The position numbers and the translations under genes are program-made. This document shows, piece by piece, positions 21,013 to 31,983 of a DNA stretch of 64,000 nt. The notes below the pieces were generated by a model. It made no database searches and was not told the origin of the DNA. It saw only the letters and a list, made by a program, of their open reading frames with translations. Source of the stretch: Stomoxys calcitrans (taxonomy: Eukaryota > Arthropoda > Insecta > Diptera > Muscidae); contig NC_081556.1 in the NCBI RefSeq assembly GCF_963082655.1, positions 67,137,727 through 67,201,726 of the forward strand, in the 5' to 3' direction. How positions within the stretch are numbered: the first letter of the stretch is position 1; the number at the start of each line of letters is the position of its first letter.

Positions 21013-22040
21013 TACACATTGATTGTAATCAAAACCATTGTGATGTAATGAACTGTGCCAGCAACTTTACGACAAAGTTTGTCACAAATAGTGTTTAAAG
21101 TTGAACAATTGAAGCAGTATCAGGTCTATTGATTTCTCTTTTACCTTTTAAACGATATATTGATTTATATGAAGGGTTTGCTACATTCAATGCCTTACAT
21201 ATGCAATCAAAAATATGATCTAAATTATCCGACGGGTAACAAGAAGCTAACAAAAAAGTGATCTGTAAAAATAATTTAAAGTTTAAAAACAAAAATGTGT
21301 CCACAATCCATTGAAAACTCATTCATCGTTCATACACAGTGATGTTGTAATTCTCTCTTCTCTTAATTTTCTTCGTTTATTTCTAATCTTGTACGTGGTT
21401 CGTCTTAAAAGAGGCGTTGGGACGAACATCTATACTAATGAACATCTGTGGTTTCAACCTTCCCCAGTGGGAAATCTGTCTATCATGAAATTGTCTTCAA
21501 AGATGGTTTGAAGACAATTTGCATATAATTTGCTTCCTGAAGACAGTTTCATTAACACGGTCTTGTCTTCTAAACATTTGTTTGTCGACAATATAATCGA
21601 TGTACTATGCAAATCATCATGTCATCATCGACATGTTCACTGCCATCGCCTTGGGTAGTGTCAGTGATAACAATTGTTTTCCTCTTTTGTGTTCAAAGAA
21701 TTTACAACTTACAGAATTTAAGAAAAAAGAAAATAACATTTGTTTGCTGACTTGATGTACTAAAAAAATATAATCATAGACATGTTCACTGCCAGCGCCT
21801 TACGTAGTGTCGTGGAGAATTTTGTTTTCCTCTTTTGTGTTAATGAAAGATGAAAAAAAAAAACAACAAAACTAAAAAGGAGTCGCAGTATAAATGAATC
21901 ATTTAAGTTTTGATCGTTGAAGTTATAAGACGTGTGAGAACATTCGCGGGTGTTAATAGTTTTGTGTGAACGGCATATTTGAAACTGAATCAAATTGAAT
22001 TTTTTGTGAGAAAAATACTGGTAAGTTTTACATAGTCTAG
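21013..22040. other. AT-rich region with a short direct repeat
   Basis: No gene recognised. The segment GACATGTTCACTGCCA occurs at about 21,629 and 21,779 in flanks that also match (CGCCTT, GTAGTGTC, TTTTCCTCTTTTGTGTT), a direct repeat of about 75-110 bp roughly 150 bp apart. It may be the 5' untranslated part of the following CACTA-like relic. Confidence 0.4.
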
Positions 22041-23440
22041 ATTACCCAGAAATTTCTTCCCGGAGAACTGTGCTATTGAGCCACATTGCGCTCAGAAAGA
22101 AAAGAAATTTACAAGCATTAAAAAGTATTAGCGAAATCAAAGAAATTAATGATGATAGTAAACATATTGTTGCAGCTGGAAATGACTGCCAAATCCAAAT
22201 GGATGAAACAGTTGAATGTGAAAATAGTTCTGGACATGGAAATAAAACGCAATTATTGGATAAACTTTGTCGCATATATAAAAAACACCGTGCCAGTAGA
22301 AAACTTGGGGATGATATTCTTAGGCTAATGAGCGAAGAGGGAATTCAAGTTCCAAGAACTACAAAAAGTCTTTAATAGAGTAAAGGGAGATATAATAATA
22401 CGAACGGTAAATCCAGGGCAGTATTTTCATTTTGGTTTTTAAAATCAACTTTCTGAGTTTGGCGATCGTCTTCTGGACATAAATGTTATAGAGCTTATGA
22501 TAGGAATAGACGGACTTCCACTTTATAAAAGCACTCAAATTGGGCTATGGCCGATATTAGGAAAAGTCTTGAATTTATACGTAAAAACAGTTTTTCTTAT
22601 AGGAATCTATTTCGGAGTTTCAAAAACATTATCAATTAATTGTTTTTTACGTGATTTTAGTAATGATCTGAAAGAAATAAACAGAGACGTATTTTCTTAT
22701 AAAAGCCATAATATATCCATTACCATCAAATGTTTTTTCTCGTGATGCTCCTGCTAAAGCATTCGTAACCGGCTGCGTCGGTCACAATGCTTTCCATGGT
22801 AATGATCTGAATGAAATAAACAGAGACGTATTTTCTTATAAAGGCCATAATATATCCATTACCATCAAATGTTTTTTCTCGTGATGCTCCTGCTAAAGCA
22901 TTCGTAACCGGCTGCGCCGGTCACAATGCTTTCCATGGCTGCAGCATGTGTCTACAGATCGGCAAAAGAGTAGAAAGAGTTACGGTACATTCAAGATTTA
23001 AAAGCGAAGTTCTAAAGAACACCACCTGACATTTTTCCGCGAAAATACTCGGATTTAGAAGAGCAGGGCACCATTTTGATTTGGGAGTTATGCGTAAAAT
23101 TTTAAATTTAATAGTGAAAAAAATAACTTTGGATCAGATTTGTTCTTTGATATCCATAGTTGGATATATACCTAAGGAATTCAAAAGGAAATCTAGACCA
23201 ATAGATCAACTTAATAGATGGAAAGCGACAGAATTCAGAATGTACATGGGTATAGTAATACTTAAAAATCTTTTGAACGAAAATGAATACTAGCATATTC
23301 TTCTTATGCATTGCTCTTACAGACTACTTTGCTGTCCTTATAACTACAAAAATAACTTAGATAATGCTCAATTGCTTTTAGACGACTTTTTAAAATTTTC
23401 TCCCGATATATACGGAGAAAAAATTTAACTTGCAATGTAC
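22041..23440 (+). pseudogene. CACTA/EnSpm-like transposase relic
   Basis: Frayed + strand frames. In order: an N-terminal piece with LLDKLCRIYKKHRASRKLGD (22,255-22,315), a central FGDRLLDI..IGIDGLPLYKS..WPILGK (22,460-22,565), RDAPAKAFVTGC.GHNAFHGC (22,742-22,800 and again 22,882-22,940), then RWKATEFRMYMG.VILKNLL (23,215-23,275) and LLLDDFLKFSPDIYGEKI (about 23,370-23,425). I recall this order from animal EnSpm/CACTA-type transposases with a tnp2-like domain. Several frameshifts and stops make it dead. No terminal CACTA inverted repeats were found. Confidence 0.65.
22661..22938 (+). repeat. 139-bp tandem duplication inside the transposase relic
   Basis: Two abutting copies, 22,661-22,799 and 22,800-22,938, each starting TAATGATCTGAA and ending GCTTTCCATGG. 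They differ at only a few sites (for example AAAGAAATAA against AATGAAATAA, and GCGTCGG against GCGCCGG). 139 is not a multiple of three, so the duplication alone breaks the frame. Confidence 0.9.
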
Positions 23441-23514
23441 ACAGCTTATTGCATGTACAGGAATGTGTAAATTCAATTGGGTTACTGACAACGTTCTCTG
23501 CCTATTGTACTTTG

Positions 23515-23805
23515 GTTATCCCGAAGACTTTCGGGTCGACGCAGTCCTAGTTAAGGGTGTGGGCGACGAATGCACATGCAACCCTATGGAACAGCGAAAC
23601 GGTGGGTAGGACGGCGAAAATCCTATGCCGAGATCCGGATCGTGAGAAGACGAGGCTATTACTGAAACGAAGTAAGAAGGAGGTCAGTATAGCTTTCCGT
23701 ATCATAACTTACGAAAAATCGGTGTGGCAAGTGATTGCATATGTAGAACATGTGGGGAAGATGATGAGACGTTGAAGCGTTATCTATGTCATTGCCCGGT
23801 ACTTA
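23515..23805 (+). pseudogene. LOA LINE RNase H-to-tail fragment
   Basis: Frames with WATNAHATLWNSETVGRTAK and DREKTRLLLKRSKKEVSIA match the LOA segment after RNase H (compare 11,090-11,240). A partial zinc finger follows (HVGKMMRR, from CGEDDETL). The piece ends where an inverted LOA copy begins at about 23,862. Confidence 0.7.
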
Positions 23806-23861
23806 GGTGGGGACATTTTGGCAGCAACGTTTCTGCCAAAATGTCCAGAGGCATTAAATTA

Positions 23862-24545
23862 GATTAGGTTAAAAGAAGAGGTTGCGGACATTAATCCGCC
23901 CCATGCCACTATGGACATACACCTAAGCCAGTAATCGGCTTGTTGTGCGTTCTAAATAATAAAAAGTTAATTCGCAAAAGGTCAAAGTCAGGAATTTCGT
24001 GCTATTTACAAAATTCCTAGATGCTTTCCCTACTGCGCCTGTTAGTTGGTTCATGTCTGATATTGTGTTTCCACCTAAGGGTCAGTATCTGTTAGTAGCG
24101 AAAGCCGGGAAATGACATAGGAAATGCTTCAACGTCATCATCCTCCCCACAAGTCCTACACATGCTATAATTTGTCGCACCGATTTTGCATAAGTGAGCT
24201 CGTAGTCCTATGTGTCCCGTTATGGTACCGAAAGCCATACTGACCTCTTTCTTACTTCCTTTCAGTAATAGTCTCGTCGTCTTATTTGTTACTCTGACGA
24301 CTAGTTGTGTGCCTCATGCATTACTCTCGACTATGATGCCTAGTCACCCACACCTATAGAAGGGGCTGACGATATGCTACGGTCCGATATCACCAAAGCA
24401 GCTGTTGGATCTTTGAAGCCCATTTTGAGCCTACTCCTGAATGGCTCTAAAATTTTTGTGTAATATGTAGTCCCTATTCCGAGATAAAGATATTTTTCTT
24501 TGAGGAGCGAAATGGAAACACGTTCGCTCTGCTCAACGGGTACTT
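23862..24545 (-). mobile_element. Internally deleted LOA LINE
   Basis: On the minus strand, the 5' part (24,545 to about 24,300) matches the ORF1 start of the LOA copy near 50,530-50,795. It joins directly to the RNase H tail and 3' UTR (24,300 to 23,862), so everything between, endonuclease and RT included, is missing. The 3' end shows the family's AACCTAATCTAA-like terminus. It is another short end-to-end LINE derivative, besides the Vingi ones. Confidence 0.6.
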
Positions 24546-24559
24546 ATAACTTGGTAATA

Positions 24560-25200
24560 GAAAATACATAGGTGGGATTTGGAGTGTTCTCTGAAGAACT
24601 GGCACTGGTCGTATTCAGAAGGTTACCCGACCACTATAGTGTGTGTTAAGCGGAGAAATGGTGGGAAGGCGAAGATAAAATGTCATAACGCCAATTGCCA
24701 TAAATACCTTCTCAGACAGCCTGAATTCCAAAACCGCCCTAGACTGTCACAGATCTCTCAACGAGTTGGTTGAACTGTTAAAAATTCACGTGTTCTGGGT
24801 GCCGTCAAAGTGATATCCCGGAGCAGACGTGCTATTGGGACTAGGAGCTACCTTACATGTTTCAGGGAACTGTAATCTGTGGGTATGCTTCCAGAGACAT
24901 GTAAGCGAAGTCTTCACTATAAGAGCGGGTTTTGAACACTCCAAATCTACGTGGTCCAGTCTGGACTTGATGAGGCCAACCGCTACGCTGTTGCTGTTTA
25001 GGACAGACGTCTCATTGTCCGTCATGACAAGTCACTGTCCAATTGTTGAATATGCTGATAAACTGAAGATTGAAAGCAACGACTTCTGCAGAAGCTGTGA
25101 GGACTTCTGATGTGCGTGTGTCCCGTACTAGCAGTCAGAAGGAGTTGCACTTGTCTTGGCGGATGTGAACGATCTATTACACACCCAGAGAAATTTGTTA
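24560..25200 (+). pseudogene. RNase H region of a second LINE family
   Basis: Frayed + strand frames. VGFGVFSEE and RRLPDHYSVC near 24,565-24,650, FSDSLNSKTALDCHRSLNE near 24,710-24,770, VFWVP near 24,795, then SNDFCRSCEDF near 25,075-25,110. The pattern is RNase H followed by a cysteine-rich tail, shared with the fragments at 28,430-29,190 (minus) and 34,949-35,850 (plus). It resembles I- or LOA-type LINEs with a downstream RNase H. Confidence 0.6.
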
Positions 25201-25655
25201 GTAAAAACAGCACAAATGTTTGCTGTAACAGAAGGAAGTCTGTTGAAAATGGGAAAGTAGAAATTTTTTGCGAAAACAGCAAACGTTTTCTGCTGTTTTA
25301 AAATGATAAAAAGGTCAATTTAATAAATATTTCAAAAATTTTTATATTCCATCTAATCTTTCAATTTTAAAAGCATATATTGTAAAATTTTTTCTAAATT
25401 TGTACAATTCGCTAACAGACGAAATTAACAAAGAATTAAAGACCACAATTGGCCATTTTTTTTTATTTATATATAGCAAATGTCTCACTTGCTGTTTAGA
25501 AATTAAAAATTTTGTATGAATTCATTGAAAAGTATACAATTTTTAATTTAATAACAGCAGTCAATTTTTACTGCATCAGCAGATTCATTTCTCTGGGTGT
25601 ATGCACATGGCCACCACATAATATTGATTTACATGTCCTAAGCGTATTTATGCCA
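25201..25655. other. AT-rich spacer
   Basis: No gene or repeat recognised. Sequence is strongly AT-rich with homopolymer runs. Confidence 0.35.
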
Positions 25656-26872
25656 ACATTGCCGAAGTCAAATTAATAGCAGCAATTGATGTTTCTTTCC
25701 CAAATCCCGTTATTTTTTTTGGTTGAATGCACAAATTGTAAAATTTGATTATATTAAATCGGTTAAATTTTTCACCATACTAAGGGACATGGAAAGCACT
25801 CCAGAAATAAAAACCAAAAATTTCAGCAAAATACTGACGAAATTCCTTATTCGGAAATTAGGAAATTTATTTAAATCGAAATCACGTGGCTAAAAACAAA
25901 TTTTCACACCTTTTATAGACGATCGTTTAGTTCGAAAATCCAAAGACAAACTTTGTGCCTGCCGAGGAACAAAGAAAAGATCGTAATATTCCAGAAAGTT
26001 TGGCAACAATTTGGATGCGTGTAGTTCAAGTACATTGTCTCTTCTTTTCACTAAACACATAGCTAAGAAGTTCGGCTTTTACTAAAGCCAATGTAGGGTG
26101 GCTCCATGAAAAAGGACGAAATGTTCTTAGCAAATAAGTCCATATTTGGTGGAAAGAACGCGCGATGCTTGTAGAGAAGGCCCCGTAAACAGGAAATAGT
26201 CCGTATATTGTAACAAAAACGGAAAGATGTGGGGATTTTAGTATTAAAGTAAAAGTATGATTTTCGTACCAAGGTGCCAACATTCAACATTCTTATCATG
26301 TTAACATTCTTGAAGAAATTCTGCTACCATATGATTCCTTTGAAATGCCTCTGGTTAAGGTTTTCCAACAGGACAGTGATTCCAAACACTCTAGCAAAAA
26401 GGTAAAATGTCGTTTGTGGACAATTTTAAAAGTGTTATACATTTGCCAGAAAATTCACTTCATTTAAACTCGATGGAAAATGTTTGTGGGCAGAAAATAA
26501 GAAAGGATGGTATCGAAGCAGCCAACAAGAAACCAATGTCTTTGAAATGCTCTTTTTCCAAATAAGATTCCAAAATCTTGTCAATTCAATTGGAAATCGT
26601 TGTCGCCGCAACGCAACGCATAACCAAATACTAAAAATGTTTAATTGTATCTAATTAAAATCCCCCAACTTGTTCCATTTTCTATTATATCAATATAATT
26701 TTGGGCCAATTCGTTATGTGGGGTGCTATTATTTTGACTGCTTATTTTTTAGTTTTTGTCAATAAGCTAAGAAATATGATTGTTTTATGTTGGAACTCTC
26801 ATTGAATTTAACTAAATTGCAAACTTTACACTTAAAATTTATATTGGTGCTATTATTTCGACCGCAGCTGTA
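25656..26872 (+). pseudogene. Tc1-like transposon relic ending beside a splice acceptor
   Basis: The right end GGTGCTATTATTTCGACCG continues to CAGCTGTA, and an inverted, decayed counterpart (GTCAAATTAATAGCAGCAA) lies near 25,665. Between them, frayed + strand frames show VFQQDSDSKHSSKKVK near 26,350-26,400 and HLNSMENVCGQKI near 26,460-26,500, matching the QxDNDPKH and PDLNPIEN(L)W motifs of Tc1 transposases. Many frameshifts are present. The right end lies 24 bp upstream of the acceptor AG at 26,895-26,896. Confidence 0.65.
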
Positions 26873-26896
26873 TAACAATTAATTTTTAATTTACAG

Positions 26897-27930
26897 CGCA
26901 AAACGATCGTGTGTATGATGCTAAGCAGGTATTTAGGACATACCCTTCTCTAAGTGACGTAGAACGTTTAGTGGTATCCAAAAAGTATTCTCAGGACGTG
27001 AAAAATATCAGTACATTGAAAGAACACCAACAGAAAGTTATTGGCAAAGGATGGCACAATACGAAAATTCGTGATATGTTAAATTACGACTGCAATTTAA
27101 ATGACAAAGAATTCTACACCAAAAAACCGCAAGCAGAACCTCAACAGACAAAGCACACAGTAGGATGGCACGTTCAACCAAAAGTTGATTTGGATACAGT
27201 TGATGGTATAGGATGTCATAACATAGATTCAAATGTTAGATATAAAGATACACCTGTTAAGCCAGAAATTGTTGAAGCTATCAACATTGATAGTCCACGA
27301 ACATGGGCGGAAAACCTACGCAGTGTGTATACATGGTCACCGAAAAATCCTAGTGTTCAGAAGAATCGAAAGAGTAATTTTCGCTTGAACTCTAAAGAAT
27401 TTTTGAAAACGTCGAAAGAGAAAATATTACGGTTGGTATCACCAAAAAAAGACAACAAAAATCGACTTCACGTTAAAATTCAAAAAACGCCATATCGTAA
27501 CGTTGGTATTCAAACTACAAGCGACGATTTTCGTTTCGAGATTAACAAACAAACTCCTCCGGGAAGTTACCATTCTCCTCAACATGCATCATTGAATCCG
27601 TCTTCATCATTCATCAAACCAAGGGTTTCCACAACGAATGAAGTGGACTCTGGCCATGCAAAGTTTGACTTTTCTAGACACATTCATTCACCACCCAAAA
27701 AACCGAATCGATCCAGTCAACGGAAACTTCACTTTCCATTAAACTGTTCTGCACTGTGCACTGGTAAACATGAAAATTCCGTTACCACGCCGCCGACAGA
27801 AGTCAAAACATACCGCTCTTTTAATGGGGAGCTGGATCAGGATGTATCACTTTCCAAAATGAACTTCATTCTTTGTGATATCAGAGCTAAGCTGGAGTCC
27901 AGTGATGAACATGCGGCAAGAACATTTAAG
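26897..27930 (+). CDS. Anillin-family gene, first exon in window
   Basis: Acceptor TTTTTAATTTACAG ends at 26,896 and donor AAG|GTAAGC lies at 27,930/27,931. The exon starts with the last two bases of a codon and ends in phase 0; it has no ATG start of its own, so at least one upstream exon is missing. The 344 or so residues are basic and Ser/Pro-rich with low-complexity stretches (SPKKDNKNR, SPPKKPNRSSQRK). No domain is visible, fitting the disordered N-terminal half of anillins. Its last third contains MNFILCDIRAKLESSDEHAA, a possible helix. Assignment to the anillin gene relies on phase and on the downstream exons. Confidence 0.7.
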
Positions 27931-28429
27931 GTAAGCATATGTCCTTATGGTACGTTAAGTTTATATTGTGATGAAGTTGTGCTTCATGGTCAGCTCTGCG
28001 CACCATTTATCTGAAAACATGTTTAGTTCTTATGATGCAAAAAAGAAATAAATTGAAACGGAATTTTTCCCAAAGTGTCTGTATGTGACCATCACGAATT
28101 TGTAAATTATAACGTATGATATTTACAAATTTTTTAGTTCCGCAATAAAAGTTTGGTTCAAAGAAATCTGGCAAATAACTCTTGGTTTAACCCTACAATA
28201 AAATAATCAATAAATAAGAAATATATTGCATTCAAAAGATTGAAAATGTTTAAGATGCAGGGAAGTCAAATAATCTACTACGCCAAAAATTTCCACACAG
28301 CAAATTTCAATGCGAAAATAGTTGGGAAAATTATTCCGGAAATAGGAATTGACGATAAAACACCACTACACAGAACTAAATTTGACCGATTAAACATGGT
28401 GATATTTGGTTTAGTTATTTTTGACATGG
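27931..28429. other. Intronic spacer
   Basis: Start of a 9.55-kb intron (27,931-37,482). The frame from the previous exon runs on for 28 codons to a stop at 28,012-28,014, which would matter only if the intron were retained. No further element is recognised up to 28,429. Confidence 0.5.
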
Positions 28430-29190
28430 CTAGATTAACCTTTTCGATATGACCAGTTCTAGATCTTTAAAGTACACCCCAAAGCCCACCTGGTCGTTTA
28501 GTTTCGAACCATCCGTATAGAAGTCTATGTAACTTCTGTTACCAGGGATATCGTAGTTCCAATCGGTTGTATGAGGAATAGTGGTACAGTACTTTTTATC
28601 AAAAAGCGGCTCAGGTAGGGTGTAATCCACATTGGCTAGAACATGGGATATTGTATCAAGGATAACACAGTGCCCATAGCCGCCACATGACCAATGAGAA
28701 GGCCCCCTTAACCTCACGGCAGTGGTCGCTGCAATTTGGGTAGCCACAATGTCCAGAGCCATAAGATGTAGCATTAAATTCAGTGCATCGGATGGTGTCG
28801 TCTTTAGTACGGCTCTGCAATGGCTCTTTTGCAGGAGTATGGGGCAAGAGTTGCCTTTCTTTCTTTACAAAATGTTGAATTTGAAGTTCAATTTCCTGTC
28901 CAGCAAAACACACAGGTATTTTCTGTAAATGGGACATTCTCTCCACCCAAGGAGACAGGTGCCACTGTAGGCAACTTGCTGAAAAGAACTACTTGTCTTG
29001 CACGGATTTACACCCAGACCACTTTGCTGTTGCAGAAAGCGCTTCCTGAAGTATATCTCTTAGAGTGCTGGGAAACTTTCCCCTAATCGCAATTGCCACG
29101 TCATCAGCATACGCGACCACTTTTACTCTTTTTTCTTCCAGAGACAATAATATATTGTTAGTGGCTATATTCCAAAGTAGAGGAGGCAGT
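28430..29190 (-). pseudogene. RNase H LINE relic (second family)
   Basis: On the minus strand: VKVVAYADDVAIAIRGK (RT active-site region) near 29,135-29,085, a frayed thumb, IAATTAVRLRGPSHWSCGG near 28,735-28,675, YTLPEPLFDKKYCTTIP near 28,625-28,575, then FYTDGSKLNDQVGFGVYF (RNase H start) near 28,515-28,465. Upstream and downstream parts are absent. Same family as 34,949-35,850. Confidence 0.7.
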
Positions 29191-29238
29191 CAAATTGTAG
29201 GCGAAGATAAACTATTTCATACTATTTTGAACTTTTTT

Positions 29239-29725
29239 ATACCAATATGTACGAATTTTTAATGGATCATTTAGTAACCCATTATATATTACCTTCCTGT
29301 GCCTACATGTCAAATTTCAGAGCTCTAGGTCCATCTGTAAAGATAGTACCAAATGGTACCAATATGTACGAGTAGTGAGTAGATTATGTAGTCACCCATC
29401 ATATTTTTCCTAGTTGTACCTGCATGCCAAATTTCAGACCTCTAGCTCCATCTGTAAAGAAAGTACCAACTGGTACCAATTTTGGTACCAAAATGTATAA
29501 ATTTTAACAGTCACCAATCAAATATTGCTTAGTTGCACCTACATGCCAAATTTCAGACCTCTAACTCCATCTATGAAGAAAATATCAAACGGTACCAAAA
29601 TGTACGAATGGTGAATAGATCATTGGGCATTCCATCATATTTTTCTTAGTTTTATCTACATGCCAACTTTCAGATCTCTAGCTCCATCTGAACAGAAAGT
29701 ACCAAATGGTACCAAAATGAACAAA
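29239..29725. repeat. Four tandem units of ~118 bp
   Basis: Cores such as CTACATGCCAAATTTCAGAC with CTCTAGCTCCATCTG start at about 29,303, 29,420, 29,539 and 29,656 (spacings 117, 119, 117), each followed by GTACCAAATGGTACC-like palindromes. The units have drifted apart. Nothing is encoded; the wording resembles internal units of Helitron/DINE-type repeats in this window, but no element ends are seen. Confidence 0.8.
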
Positions 29726-29799
29726 ACTCCAATCGACAAACAACAACAAAGCAATGTTGTTTACGAAATAGAATGTAAGGGAACTGACGAACAAAGCTG

Positions 29800-30140
29800 T
29801 GACTTAGGTTAGGTTGAAAAGAGGGTGCAGATATTAATCCGCCCTATGCCTTTATGGACATACACCTAAGCCAGCAATCGGCTTGTTGTGCGCCCTAAAA
29901 ACTATAAAGTAACCTCTAAAAAGAAAATTTTAAGTTAGGAATTCCGTGCGACTTACAAAATCCTTAATTGTTTTCAATACCACTCCCCTAAGTTGGTTCA
30001 TGTCTGATATTGTGTCTCCATCTAAGTGCCGGTATCTGTTGGACGCGAAAGCCAGGCAATGACAAAGGAAATGCTCCAACGTCTCATCATCTTCCTCGCA
30101 TGCCCTACACATGCCATCACTTGCCGCACCGATTTTACGT
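29800..30140 (-). pseudogene. LOA LINE 3' end
   Basis: Minus-strand frame with KIGAASDGMCRACEEDDETLE and HFLCHCLAFASNRYRHLDGD, the C-terminal zinc-finger tail of the LOA family, followed by its 3' UTR and the AACCTAACCTAAG end near 29,805. A piece of its far 5' UTR (GAAATGAAAACGCG...CTCAACGG) is at 30,375-30,410, so this too may be an internally deleted LOA interrupted by an RTE fragment. Confidence 0.7.
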
Positions 30141-30145
30141 GAGCT

Positions 30146-30352
30146 CGATAAACCAAATTGATCACGTTGTGATAGATGGAAGGCATTCATCCAGCGTGTT
30201 AGATGTACGATCGATCCGTGGAGCGAATATAGATTCGGATTATTATCTTGTTGCAGCAAAGGTTCGCACCCGTTTGAACATGGCGTGGACACTGCACGGA
30301 AGCTGGACATTGAAAAGCTGCAAACACAACAAATGGCAGCAGCATAATCCAC
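30146..30352 (+). pseudogene. RTE LINE endonuclease fragment
   Basis: About 205 bp matching the endonuclease end of the RTE copy (reverse of about 55,425-55,225): HVVIDGRHSSSVLDV, then SIRGANIDSD with a Y for H change, then DTARKLDIEKLQTQQMAAA. Ends are abrupt on both sides. Confidence 0.7.
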
Positions 30353-30410
30353 TCGGTACTTCTTCGAGTAGCGAAATGAAAACGCGTGTGCTCCACTCAA
30401 CGGTAACTTA

Positions 30411-30536
30411 ACAATTCCATTTACTAAAAGCACAAATACCTGGGTGGATAGAGAATTGAACTTCAAATCCTACATATTGGAAAGGGCAAAAAAGGCAACT
30501 CTTACCCTATACACCTGCAAGAGGGCCATTGGCAAA
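30411..30536 (+). pseudogene. RT-thumb piece of the RNase H LINE, left of the transposon
   Basis: Frame with SYILERAKKATLTLYTCKRAIGK, the RT thumb of the second LINE family. The reading continues across the 4.4-kb transposon at 34,949 with LYGVVIWWT-like sequence (34,995-35,030). The LINE is therefore the insertion target. Confidence 0.6.
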
Positions 30537-30541
30537 CGTTG

Positions 30542-31690
30542 CACAGTGAGATAAAATCAAAAAAGTGGGTAGAGATATCTCTAAAATTTGGAATGGTTAG
30601 AGCTGAGGTGTTAGCGAGTCCGCTTGAGGTAAACAAAAAAGTCCGCTTGAGGTAAACATTATCTCCATTGGTTTTGGAGATATTCAACAAAATTTTTTTT
30701 TGCAATTTTGACCGATATCTGCTTTTATTTTGCAATTTACGAAGGCATTTATGGTTCGGTTTTAATTTTTATGCATGATTTGGATTCAAACAAAATTTAC
30801 AACAACTTTGCAGTTAAAAGATTGATTAGTTTGATTAGTCTTTATTGAAAAAACTTGCTTAAATACCTCAATTTTTTCTTTTTCATTTGTGAAAAGGAGA
30901 TATAGTAGATGATTTTTAAGACAAATTTGAACAAGATATGTCAACTTAAATGTGTGCTATATGTACTTCAAAATAGGCGATTTTTTATTAAAAAATTGGA
31001 AAAATCCCTCGCGTTCAAAGTTTCCAAAGCCCAGATCCAACAATTGGGCGCATGTTGTTTTTACTCCATATGTCCTCTAAACCCATGGAAAAAATATTTT
31101 GCACCTTCAAATATTTGTAACCTCCACAGCAAATTTACTAGAAAATGCCGACTTTGGAACTATCTTTGCCCGAAAGGGGTACTTTTGAGATTTTTGTAAA
31201 AAAAAAATTGGGCAGAATTTATTTTTAGTTTTTTATCAGCGAAATTCAAAAAGAGTTACTAAGATATCTTGATTACTTTTTTTCTTCAAATTTTTTCAAT
31301 TTGAATTTTCGTTTTCACAAAAATTTAATTTTTACCATATTTTTTCTTTTACAAAAATTTCTCATCAAAAATCTTAATTTTTTATGTTATCATACCCTTT
31401 TTTGTCTTCTACAAGTCTAGACCTTCCCAACGATGTATAATTTGTATATAAAATATCGCTACCTAATGTGCACATCTCTATGATTTGATCACCTATCCGG
31501 TAGAGTGTAATTGTGTAGAACAATTAAGTAAACGTCGAAAGGTGTTTTTTTTTCTCTGATTTGTGAATTGCAATATCAAAATATTGACTGCTGCCAAATT
31601 TGGCCCAAGTATATCCTTCACATATTCAAATAAGTTCGCCTGCTTACCTGAATACCTTAAATTAACTGAGGTGTCTTGTTCTAAAAAAAT
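30542..31690 (+). repeat. Left long terminal inverted repeat
   Basis: Pairs with 33,727-34,943 read in reverse. Shared stretches include TTAGAGCTGAGGTGTTAGCG near 30,597, TTGCAATTTACGAAGGC near 30,731, ATATGTCAACTTAAA near 30,936, and ATTGCAATATCAAAATA near 31,568. By eye identity is roughly 75-85% with indels. The inner border has a local extra AGTTCGCCTGCTTACCTG near 31,632. No coding potential is convincing. Confidence 0.85.
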
Positions 31691-31983
31691 AGTACCCTTA
31701 TCCTTCGCCACAGGCACTGCCCTAATTGTGGGAAATCATTTTATATTGTAACATTTGATACCTATGTTTATTAGGAAATTGGGAGATTTCAGGAAATAGG
31801 TAATACATTTATGTTTTTTTTTATTTATATGTGGATGCTGTAACAATTTTGCATCATTCATATTTGAAATACTAAACAAGTGATATTATAAAATGGCAAT
31901 TACACTAAAAAATTCAACCTTGTCCAACTCTGGGATAACTCTTTGTTAACCGAATATATTGAAACAAAATTCGAAGTGAAATT

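Noticed and set aside
22070..22375. Upstream exon of the anillin-like gene
   Set aside because: The frame fits the N-terminal part of the CACTA-like relic, is followed by a stop without a convincing donor, and matches no anillin feature.
29805..29822. TTAGGTTAGGTT-like ends of LOA fragments as arthropod telomere repeats (also 42,645 and 23,862)
   Set aside because: Only two units, always at the 3' end of the same LINE, and Diptera lack TTAGG telomeres. It is the LINE terminus.
30549..30570. RSS nonamer after the left CACAGTG
   Set aside because: A-rich sequence lies at the 12-nt spacer position in both ends, but it does not match ACAAAAACC and the arms are A-rich throughout, so no nonamer is claimed.
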